Below are positions 8,730 through 15,447 of a DNA stretch of 64,000 nt, piece by piece. Location of the stretch: the NCBI RefSeq assembly GCF_003730195.1, contig NZ_QWGG01000003.1, forward strand, positions 496,001 through 560,000, written 5' to 3'. This DNA comes from Halosimplex salinum (GTDB taxonomy: Archaea > Halobacteriota > Halobacteria > Halobacteriales > Haloarculaceae). Below the pieces are notes generated by a model. The model searched no databases, was not told the DNA's origin, and saw only the letters and a list, made by a program, of their open reading frames with translations. The position numbers were made by a program, and so were the translations under genes. Every line of letters starts with the position of its first letter. Position 1 is the first letter of the stretch.

Positions 8730-9557
8730 ATGTCGGACCTCGGGGAACTGGGGCTGTCGAGCTACGAGGAGAAGGTGTACCGGGCGCTGCTGTCGCTCGG
8801 GTCGGCGACGGCCGACGCGGCCTCGGAGGCGAGCGGCGTGCCGATGGGGCGGATCTACGACGTGCTCAACGGCCTCGACGCCCGCGACATCGTCCGAAGC
8901 CAGTCGACGGACCCGACGACCTATGCCGCGGTCGACCCGGAGACGGCGGCCGAGCGGTTGCTGGCCGAGCGCCGTCGCGAACTCGACACCCGCGCGGAGC
9001 GCTACGAGGAGATCGCCGCGGGGATCGGCCCGGAACTGGCGGCGACGATGCCCGCCGAGAGTCGGTTCTGGGCCGCGCCGCTCGGGAGCGACACCGCCGT
9101 CTCGCTGGAGCGGGACCTGTTCGCCGCCGCCGACGGCACCGTCCGCTCGGCGATGAGCTACCCGTACGCTGCCGCGCCGTGGGAGCGCTACGAGCCGGAG
9201 GTCGACCCCTTCTACGACGCGCTCGAACCGGACGTTGAGGTGCAACTGCTCGGCCACGCGGCGATGCTCGACGCCGCGCCGCCAGAGGTGGTCGCGGAGA
9301 CGGTCGACTCGCCGTCGAACGTCTCGCTCCGGGTCACGACCGACCTCGAAGCCACCTTCGACGTGGTCGACGGCGACGAGGTGTGTTTCCACGTGCCCCA
9401 TCCGCTCGACAGCGGCGAGCGACTGGGCGTGATCCACGTCCGCGACGGGTCGATGGCCGGTCGATTGACCGAGGTGTTCGACCGCGCCTGGGCCGAGGCG
9501 GAACCGCTGTCGACCGTCGTGGAAAGCGAGGTCCGAGCGGAGCGAGGACCTCGATAG
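8730..9557 (+). CDS. TrmB-family transcriptional regulator
   Basis: 275 aa. The N-terminal winged helix (about 1-80; LGLSSYEEKVYRALLSLG, then VPMGRIYDVLNGLDARDIV) is typical of TrmB proteins, followed by a short coiled linker and a C-terminal sensor domain (about 110-260). TrmB regulators bind sugars or other small effectors and control metabolic genes. No obvious partner operon adjoins it. The last codons (ESEVRAERGPR) lie inside a GC-rich hairpin that spans the stop codon. Confidence 0.85.
   Translation: MSDLGELGLSSYEEKVYRALLSLGSATADAASEASGVPMGRIYDVLNGLDARDIVRSQSTDPTTYAAVDPETAAERLLAERRRELDTRAERYEEIAAGIGPELAATMPAESRFWAAPLGSDTAVSLERDLFAAADGTVRSAMSYPYAAAPWERYEPEVDPFYDALEPDVEVQLLGHAAMLDAAPPEVVAETVDSPSNVSLRVTTDLEATFDVVDGDEVCFHVPHPLDSGERLGVIHVRDGSMAGRLTEVFDRAWAEAEPLSTVVESEVRAERGPR
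9528..9552. repeat. Hairpin overlapping the end of the TrmB gene
   Basis: Seven-base arms GAGGTCC/GGACCTC enclose the loop GAGCGGAGCGA. The intergenic DNA after it (9558-9686) holds further repeat-like sequence, including ACGCGAAGCGCC at 9576-9587, which recurs inside hel308 at 15652-15663. Confidence 0.6.
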
Positions 9558-9686
9558 GCGAACGGGGAGTGCGCGACGCGAAGCGCCGCAAACGACCCGT
9601 GAGTGGCGGTCGCCGAGCGGAGCGAGAGACGGACCGAACGGTGGCGCCCACCACCTACTTACTGCTGGCACGGCTAGACGCGCGTG

Positions 9687-10424
9687 ATGTCGGTCCCTGA
9701 CGAAGTCGACCTCTCCGGCGACCGCAAGCGCCTCTATCGGTTCGTCGAGCGCCACGGACCGGTCGAGCCGTCGGTCGTCGCGGAGACGGTCGGGGTGGAC
9801 CCGGAGTCCTTCCAGCACCACGTCTCGATCCTCGAACGCGACGACCTCCTGACGGAGGACCGGGAGGGGCGCTTGCGCCCGCGCCTCCAGTCCGGCGAGG
9901 CCGAGGAGTTCTCGGAGGCGGGCGTCTCCTACACCGTCCGCCCGGCGCGGCCGGCGGACTTCTCCGGCGTCGTCGGCGTCATCCGCGCGGTCACCGAGGA
10001 GCGGACGTACATCACCGCCGAGACCGTCGCCGAGGAGTTCGACTACGAGGAGACGCTGTTCAGGCGCACGCCCACGGAGTGTCGCGTCGTCTTCGTCGCC
10101 ACCGTCGCCGAGGAAGTCGTCGGCTGGGCCCACGTCGAGGCCCAGGAGCAGGCCAAGCTCCGCGGCACCGCCGAGGGGACCGTCGGCGTCCTCGAGGGGT
10201 ATCGCCGCCACGGCATCGGCAGTCACCTCCTCCAGCGGAGCGTCGCGTGGGCCGCCTCACGGGGCTGCCGGAAAGTGTACGACAGCATCCCGGCGACCAA
10301 CGGCGCCGCCATCGACTTCCTCGAACGCAACGGCTGGCGGATCGAAGCGGTCCGCGAGGACCACTACGAGATCGACGGCGAACTCGTCGACGAAGTGATG
10401 CTCGCCCGCCGACTCGACGAGTGA
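9687..10424 (+). CDS. GNAT family N-acetyltransferase with N-terminal HTH domain
   Basis: 245 aa from the ATG at 9687 (a GTG precedes it directly). Residues 1-75 are a winged-helix-like domain (GDRKRLYRFVERHGPVEPSV, DPESFQHHVSILERDDLL). The rest is a GNAT domain with the acetyl-CoA loop GYRRHGIGSHLL and the C-terminal AIDFLERNGWRIEAVREDHYEIDG. An HTH fused to an acetyltransferase may be a regulator that senses or uses acyl-CoA. The target is unknown. Confidence 0.82.
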   Translation: MSVPDEVDLSGDRKRLYRFVERHGPVEPSVVAETVGVDPESFQHHVSILERDDLLTEDREGRLRPRLQSGEAEEFSEAGVSYTVRPARPADFSGVVGVIRAVTEERTYITAETVAEEFDYEETLFRRTPTECRVVFVATVAEEVVGWAHVEAQEQAKLRGTAEGTVGVLEGYRRHGIGSHLLQRSVAWAASRGCRKVYDSIPATNGAAIDFLERNGWRIEAVREDHYEIDGELVDEVMLARRLDE

Positions 10425-10430
10425 GACCCC

Positions 10431-10883
10431 TTACTCGTCCCAGTCGTCGCTCGACCACGCGTCCTCGTGGTCCTCGACGGACGATTCGCCCGCGCGCGGG
10501 AGCGCCCGAGACAGGACCACGTACTCCGTCATCGCCAGCGCGAGCGCGACGGCGATCGGGAGGAGGGGGTTCTCGAAGACGAACAGGAGCGCGAGGACCA
10601 CGACGCCGGCCCCGGAGAGCGCGTAGCCCGCCGCGCCGGGGTGGAAGCTCCGCGCGAGGTTCTGGTGGTCGTCGCGGACGTAGTTCTCGTCGGCCCGACG
10701 GATCGTGTAGGGGATCGTGTAGAACATGCCCACCCCCGAGAGCGCGCCGATGACCAGCGCGACCGCCAGTCGGTCGAAGAGGAGGACCGTCACGTACGCG
10801 AGCATTCCGAACGTGACCAGGGCGGCGGCGCCGCCGACGAACCCGGGGGAGACCACGCCCTCGTCCAGCGTCGATTCTGCCAT
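10431..10883 (-). CDS. Four-helix membrane protein of unknown function
   Basis: 150 aa with four hydrophobic segments (about 18-37, 38-58, 85-104, 108-128) and acidic ends, including the tail EDHEDAWSSDDWDE. I do not recognise the family by motif. Its stop is 6 bp from the stop of the GNAT gene, so the two are convergent. It is probably a lineage-conserved haloarchaeal inner-membrane protein. Confidence 0.7.
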   Translation of the reverse strand: MAESTLDEGVVSPGFVGGAAALVTFGMLAYVTVLLFDRLAVALVIGALSGVGMFYTIPYTIRRADENYVRDDHQNLARSFHPGAAGYALSGAGVVVLALLFVFENPLLPIAVALALAMTEYVVLSRALPRAGESSVEDHEDAWSSDDWDE

Positions 10884-10960
10884 GCCTGTTCGTTCACACC
10901 GCTGTCAATAAAACGATAGGGGACGGCGCCCGCTGTGTTCCCGTCCGGAACGGCTGCCCG

Positions 10961-11788
10961 TCACCCGGTACGGAAGGAGAGATCGAGCGTCGGCGCGGAG
11001 TGGGTGAGACTCCCCATCGAGATCACGTCGACGCCGGTCGCGGCGTAGTCGGGGACGTCTTCGACGGTGATCCCGCCCGACGCCTCTGCCAGCACCTCGC
11101 GACCGACCTCGTCGGCGGCCTCGTGGAGCAGTCCGACCGCCTCCGCGGTCGTCTCGGGGTCCATGTTGTCGAGCAGGACGATGTCCGCTCCCGCTTCTGC
11201 GGCCCGGGGCGCTTCCGCGACCGTCTCGACCTCGACCTCGATCTTCGTCGAGAACGAGGCCCGCTCACGGAAGTGCTCGACCGCGCTCTCGAGGCCCATC
11301 TCGGCGACGTGGTTGTCCTTGACCATCACCATGTGCGAGAGGTCGAGGCGGTGGGTGTCGCCGCCGCCGGCGACGACCGCCCGCTTCTCGATGCCGCGGA
11401 GGCCGGGCGTGGTCTTGCGGGTGCCCGCGACCCGTACGTCGTCGCTCTCGGTCCGTGCCGCGTCTACTGCCGCTCGCGTCTTCGTGGCGATTCCCGACGC
11501 GTGGCCGGTGACGTTGACGGCGACGCGCTCGCCGCGCAGGACCTCCCGAGCGGGGCCCGCGACTTCGAGGACGCGATCACCGGATTCGATCCGGTCGCCG
11601 GCGTCGGCGCTGTCGGTGACGGACACGCCGAGGTACTCGAAGACGGCGCTGGCGGCCTCGAGACCGGCGACGACGCCGGACTCCTTCGCGACGAGACGGC
11701 CGGTCGTCTCGCCGGGGACCTGGTTGGTCACGTCGTGGTGGCCCACGTCCTCGCGGAGCCACTGTTCTATCTTGGAGTCGGGGATCAT
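10961..11788 (-). CDS. nadC: Nicotinate-nucleotide pyrophosphorylase (quinolinate phosphoribosyltransferase)
   Basis: 275 aa. It starts MIPDSKIEQWLREDVGHHDVT and carries the QPRTase signature: RKTTPGLRGIEKRAV, then GGGDTHRLDLS and VMVKDNH. It converts quinolinate plus PRPP to nicotinate mononucleotide, the last committed step of de novo NAD synthesis. It begins 14 bp after the nadB stop and is the distal gene of nadA-nadB-nadC. The frame is open much further upstream, but only as a shadow of nadB. Confidence 0.95.
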   Translation of the reverse strand: MIPDSKIEQWLREDVGHHDVTNQVPGETTGRLVAKESGVVAGLEAASAVFEYLGVSVTDSADAGDRIESGDRVLEVAGPAREVLRGERVAVNVTGHASGIATKTRAAVDAARTESDDVRVAGTRKTTPGLRGIEKRAVVAGGGDTHRLDLSHMVMVKDNHVAEMGLESAVEHFRERASFSTKIEVEVETVAEAPRAAEAGADIVLLDNMDPETTAEAVGLLHEAADEVGREVLAEASGGITVEDVPDYAATGVDVISMGSLTHSAPTLDLSFRTG

Positions 11789-11802
11789 CTCGAATCGATC
11801 CC

Positions 11803-13443
11803 TCAGTCCGCCCGCGTCGTCGCGGGCTCTTCGACGAGATTGTGCGTGCCGACGGACTCCTCGTTCTCGGCGGCGGCCCGGGCGACCAGCAGGGCCGTCA
11901 CCGAGGCGTGACGGAGTTCGTACAGCGACCGCGAGGTCCGCGTGCGGACGTAGGCGTCGACTTCGCCCTTCAGTCGCCGGAGCACCGCCTGCGCGCGCCC
12001 GAGGTCGTCGGGATGGCGGCGGATGCCGACGTACTCGTCCATCACGCGGCGCAGGCGGACGAACTTCTCGGCGGCGAAGTTGTCGGGGAGCGCCGGGTCC
12101 CGGTCCAGCAGTTCCGGCGCCTCGACGACTTCGGGGTCGTAGTCCGCGGCGTCCTCGCCGGCGCGGAGGCCCCAGACGAGTCCCTCCAGCAGGGAGGTCG
12201 ATGCCAGGCGGTTGGCGCCGTGGACGCCCGTGCGGGAGCACTCGCCGACGGCGTAGAGGCGGTCGAGCGAGGCCCGCCCGCGGGTGTCCACGTCGACGCC
12301 GCCACAGAGGAAGTGCTCGGCGGGGCCGACCGGGATGCCCGCCTCCCAGTCGACGCCCCGCTCCTCGCACTTCTCGGCGAGGTCCGGGAACTCCGCGGCG
12401 AAGTCCAGCGGGGACACGTCCAGCAGGACTTCGCCCGTCGCGTCTCGCTCCTTCTGGACGGCTCGCGACACCACGTCGCGTGGCGCGAGTTCGGCGTCGG
12501 CGTGGTAGTCGGGCATGAAGCGCTCGCCCTCGGCGTTGACGAGGTGGGCGCCCTCGCCCCGGACGGCCTCGCTGACGAGGAAGGGGCCGTCCCCCTGTTC
12601 GTCGCCCTGCTCCGCGGCTTCGCCGCTTCGCTTCGAGGCGCTCCGCGCCTCGCTCCCGGGATACACCGTCGGATGGAACTGGACGTACTCCATGTCCGCC
12701 ACGTCCGCGCCGGCCATCGCGGCCATCGCGATGCCGTCGCCGGTCGAGCCGTCGGGGTTGGTCGAGCGCGGGTAGAGGTCGCCGATACCCCCGGTCGCGA
12801 GTATCGTCGCGCCCGCGAAGGCGGGGGTGACCTCGCCATCGTGTTCGAGCAGGGCACCGTTGACGCGGCCCTCGTGGCTGACGAGTTCGAGCGCGGCGGT
12901 GTCGTCCAGTATCTCGACGCCGTCGTGGTCGTCGAGGTAGTTGAGGAACGGGACGTGGATGTGCTTGCCAGTGGAGGCGTCGACGTGGAGGATGCGGGGC
13001 TCGTCGTGGGCCGCTTCGCGCGTGAAGTCGAAGTCGTCGCCCTCGCCGTCCGTACTGCCGTCGCTCCCGTCCTCGGTCGTGTCGAAGTCGACACCGAGGG
13101 TGTCGACAAGCACGTCCCTGACCGCATCGTTGGCCTCGTCGACGAGCACGTCCACGGCCTCCGGGTCGGCGGTGTCGGCGCTGGCGGCGAGGATGTCTTC
13201 CTTGAACTGCGCGGGGTCGTCGCGAGAGACGGCGATGCCGCCCTGGGCCCACCACGAGGACGAACCCTCGGGACGGGTGGCCTTCGTCGCGACGGTCACG
13301 TCCGCGCCCTCCCGGGCGGCACCGAGTGCGGCGGCCAGACCGGCGATACCGGAGCCGACGACCAGCACGTCCGTCTCGTCGTACTCGTCGTAGTCGTCCA
13401 GATCGGCGGTCGTCTCGTCGGCCTCGGACTCACTCGCACTCAT
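11803..13443 (-). CDS. nadB: L-aspartate oxidase
   Basis: 546 aa flavoprotein that oxidises L-aspartate to iminoaspartate. The FAD motif GSGIAG is at 30-35, and QFHPT (255-259), RGEGAH (295-300), EHFLCGG (376-382) and HGANRLASTSLLE (408-420) match active-site blocks of the NadB/succinate dehydrogenase flavoprotein family. Two haloarchaeal insertions are visible: an acidic one at about 123-137 and a repeat-derived one at 263-286, between QFHPTVYPG and FLVSEAVRGEG. The start lies 2 bp after the nadA stop. Product channels to NadA. Confidence 0.94.
   Translation of the reverse strand: MSASESEADETTADLDDYDEYDETDVLVVGSGIAGLAAALGAAREGADVTVATKATRPEGSSSWWAQGGIAVSRDDPAQFKEDILAASADTADPEAVDVLVDEANDAVRDVLVDTLGVDFDTTEDGSDGSTDGEGDDFDFTREAAHDEPRILHVDASTGKHIHVPFLNYLDDHDGVEILDDTAALELVSHEGRVNGALLEHDGEVTPAFAGATILATGGIGDLYPRSTNPDGSTGDGIAMAAMAGADVADMEYVQFHPTVYPGSEARSASKRSGEAAEQGDEQGDGPFLVSEAVRGEGAHLVNAEGERFMPDYHADAELAPRDVVSRAVQKERDATGEVLLDVSPLDFAAEFPDLAEKCEERGVDWEAGIPVGPAEHFLCGGVDVDTRGRASLDRLYAVGECSRTGVHGANRLASTSLLEGLVWGLRAGEDAADYDPEVVEAPELLDRDPALPDNFAAEKFVRLRRVMDEYVGIRRHPDDLGRAQAVLRRLKGEVDAYVRTRTSRSLYELRHASVTALLVARAAAENEESVGTHNLVEEPATTRAD
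12586..12657 (-). repeat. In-frame repeat insertion inside nadB (24 residues, SGEAA core)
   Basis: Residues 263-286 of NadB interrupt a conserved block. At DNA level the insert holds two short hairpins: GAGGCGC/GCGCCTC with a 3-nt loop (12635-12651) and GCGGC/GCCGC with a TTC loop (12614-12626). Read in the nadB sense it shares AGCGGCGAAGCCGCG with an insert in hel308. Confidence 0.75.
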
Positions 13444-13445
13444 GG

Positions 13446-14579
13446 TCAGATCTCCAGCATCCGGTCGAGCGCGACCTGCGCGAGTTCCTTCTCCTCCGGT
13501 GCGACCTCGATGACGTTGCGCTCGCGGCCCTCGACGAGTTCTTCGAGCACCCACGTCAGGTAGTTGGGGTCGATCTGGCGCATGGCGTTGCAGTCCATGC
13601 AGGCGTCGCCACAGAGGGGCAGCACCTCCACCTCGGGATGCCAGCGGTCGAGGTGCTTCGCGAGGTGGATCTCCGTCCCGATAGCCCACGCGTCGCCGGG
13701 GTCGGCCTCCTCGACGACCTCGCAGATAGTCGCGGTCGACCCGACCACGTCGGCGGCCTCGACGACCTCGCGGCGACACTCGGGGTGGACGACGACGTTC
13801 GCGTCCGGGCGGCGCTCGCGCAGGTCCTCGATGTGGGACTCGCTGAAGCGCTCGTGGACCTGACAGTAGCCGTCCCAGAGGACGATGTCGTTCTGGACGA
13901 CCTCCTCGGCGTCCTTGCCCTCGGGGTCCCACGGATCCCATTCGGCGATCTGGTCCTCCATGCCGAGTCGGTACGCGGTGTTCTCGCCGAGGTGCTTGTC
14001 GGGGAGGAAGAGGACCTTGTCGCCCTTCTCGAAGGCGTACTCGAACGCCTTGTGGGCGTTGGAGGACGTACACACGAGTCCGCCCTGCTCGGCGCAGAAC
14101 GCCTTCAGATCGGCGTAGGAGTTCATGTACGTGATGGGGATGATCTCCTCGTCGGGCGCAGCCCCCGTAATTTCGGCCCACGCGGCGTCGACCTGCAGCG
14201 CCTCGGCCATTCCGGCCATCGGACAGGACGCCTCCATGCTCGGGAGGATGACGCGCTGGGAGTCGTCGGTGATGATGTCGGCGGACTCGGCCATGAACGT
14301 CACGCCGCCGAAGATCACGTAGTCGGCGTCGGCGTTGGCCGCTTCCTTCGAGAGCTGGTAGGAGTCGCCCACGAAGTCGGCGTGCTCGACGATCTCGCGT
14401 CGCTGGTAGTTGTGGCCGAGAATGACCACGTCGTCGCCGAGTTCGTCCAGCGCCGCCTCGATGCGTTCGGTGCGTTCGGCCTCCTCTAGCTCGCGGTAGG
14501 CCGGCGGCAGCTGTTCCAGGTTGTCGTACTTGAAGAGACTGAGGTCAGTCTCGAACTGCGCGGTTTCCATCTCGGGCAT
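13446..14579 (-). CDS. nadA: Quinolinate synthase
   Basis: 377 aa [4Fe-4S] enzyme that condenses iminoaspartate with dihydroxyacetone phosphate. Family motifs seen: ILGHNYQRREIVEHADFVGDS, FGGVTFMAESADI, PSMEASCPMA, the Cys in GGLVCTSSN and the C-terminal CGDACMDCNAMRQID. These contain the three cluster-ligand cysteines. MPEME offers two starts three codons apart. It leads the nadA-nadB-nadC operon. An inverted repeat with a TATA-like sequence lies about 40-60 bp upstream. Confidence 0.95.
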   Translation of the reverse strand: MPEMETAQFETDLSLFKYDNLEQLPPAYRELEEAERTERIEAALDELGDDVVILGHNYQRREIVEHADFVGDSYQLSKEAANADADYVIFGGVTFMAESADIITDDSQRVILPSMEASCPMAGMAEALQVDAAWAEITGAAPDEEIIPITYMNSYADLKAFCAEQGGLVCTSSNAHKAFEYAFEKGDKVLFLPDKHLGENTAYRLGMEDQIAEWDPWDPEGKDAEEVVQNDIVLWDGYCQVHERFSESHIEDLRERRPDANVVVHPECRREVVEAADVVGSTATICEVVEEADPGDAWAIGTEIHLAKHLDRWHPEVEVLPLCGDACMDCNAMRQIDPNYLTWVLEELVEGRERNVIEVAPEEKELAQVALDRMLEI

Positions 14580-14616
14580 GGTGGTCAGTTGGGTTACCTG
14601 ATTCTATGGACCGCCG

Positions 14617-14641
14617 TATTGAAAAGATTTTGCCTTCAATA
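14617..14641. promoter_or_regulatory. Candidate operator/promoter of the nad operon
   Basis: Inverted repeat TATTGAA (14617-14623) / TTCAATA (14635-14641) with an 11-nt spacer, 38 bp upstream of nadA. On the minus strand the nadA-proximal arm reads TTCAATA and is a plausible TATA box. A repressor binding the dyad would block TBP access (inference). Confidence 0.4.
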
Positions 14642-14790
14642 CAGTATATCGGTGAGAAGACTATCCGCTGGATGGGCTATCGACCAGATATCGGAGACAG
14701 TTTCCGTCTTTGTTGATTCTTGGTATTTGTTACCACTCGACGATATCGGCGAGAGATACTGCGGAGAAGAATGGGCGGAGCGGTGACGGG

Positions 14791-15033
14791 TCAGACGATC
14801 TGTTCGCCGTCGTCGTCGTAGACTTCGATGGCGTCAACGGGGCAGGCCCGCGCGGCGAACTTGGCGTCCATCTCGGCGTCCTCGGGCACCTCGCGGACGA
14901 AGATGTCCTCCTCCGCTTCCTCGCTGTCGGCGAGCACCGCCTTCCCGGCGTCGGTGTCGCGCTCGAAGGCGTCCCACTCGGCGACGCACTGGAACATCCC
15001 GATACAGGTGTCTCGGTCGTACTCGATTCGCAT
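14791..15033 (-). CDS. Single-cluster ferredoxin
   Basis: 80 aa, starting MRIEYDRDTCIGMFQC. The Cys pattern is C-IGMFQ-C near the N-terminus and ACPVDAI near the C-terminus. This is a bacterial-type monocluster ferredoxin with few cysteines (3Fe-4S or 4Fe-4S with a replaced ligand). It is very acidic in the middle, as in halophiles. It is a low-potential electron carrier of unknown partner. The longer frame upstream is a shadow of intergenic repeats and hel308. Confidence 0.88.
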   Translation of the reverse strand: MRIEYDRDTCIGMFQCVAEWDAFERDTDAGKAVLADSEEAEEDIFVREVPEDAEMDAKFAARACPVDAIEVYDDDGEQIV

Positions 15034-15120
15034 ACCGGGAGTTGGCCGGCGTCTGGCATAGTGGTGACGGGACGGCGATTCGCGTTCAGTAGGTGTGCGA
15101 GTTGAGTGGTTATTCCTGCG

Positions 15121-15407
15121 GAGTGAGCCGTGGATAGAAATCGAGCTGGAGTGACCGCAGTCGTCAGCAAGCGCTGAAAGCCCTCGGCGCGCTCGCTCAC
15201 GGCTCACTTTGCCGGCTGTGCTGAGCATTCGCGCGAACGGAGTGAGGCGCGGTTCACCGTCAGAGCAAGCTCTGACGTGCCCGCGGTCGTTCGCAGCGCT
15301 CACTCCCGCGGACACCGAGCGCGAACGCAGTGAGCGCTCGGCCTTTTTCACCCATGTTTTTGCCGGAGGGGTCGCGCCGTGCGCGACCCCTCCGGGAAAA
15401 AGATGGT
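15121..15407 (-). repeat. Composite dispersed element, copy A
   Basis: Read on the minus strand the order is: box 2 (15394-15407, GGGAAAAAGATGGT as plus strand), a perfect 15-bp stem with a 3-nt loop (15363-15377/15381-15395), box 1 (15341-15365), a second hairpin with 8-bp arms CCGAGCGC/GCGCTCGG, a CGCGCGAATGCTnAGnACAGC-type block (15215-15251) and one 57-bp unit (15141-15197). The unit reads as the 19-residue peptide SERAEGFQRLLTTAVTPAR. All parts recur in copy B at 53972-54542 in the same order. Confidence 0.8.
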
Positions 15408-15414
15408 CCCGGTA

Positions 15415-15421
15415 GTTTAAA
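15415..15421 (+). promoter_or_regulatory. TATA box of hel308
   Basis: TTTAAAT 27-33 nt before the ATG, so transcription should start close to the start codon. It lies only 8 bp beyond box 2 of element A, placing the element over the BRE/upstream region. Confidence 0.55.
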
Positions 15422-15447
15422 TCCCAGAGGGCGTTACCGGACCAGTA

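Larger units (their letters stand above)
15034..15447. other. 414-bp intergenic region holding composite element copy A
   Basis: It separates the minus-strand ferredoxin from plus-strand hel308 and contains no convincing gene. Most of it (15121-15407) is copy A of a composite repeat. A perfect hairpin CGTCAGAGC/GCTCTGACG with an AA loop lies at 15258-15277. The hel308 core promoter follows the element directly. Confidence 0.8.

Noticed and set aside
14589-14786. 65-codon frame in the nadA-ferredoxin gap
   Set aside because: No recognisable fold or promoter; it overlaps the nad promoter dyad.
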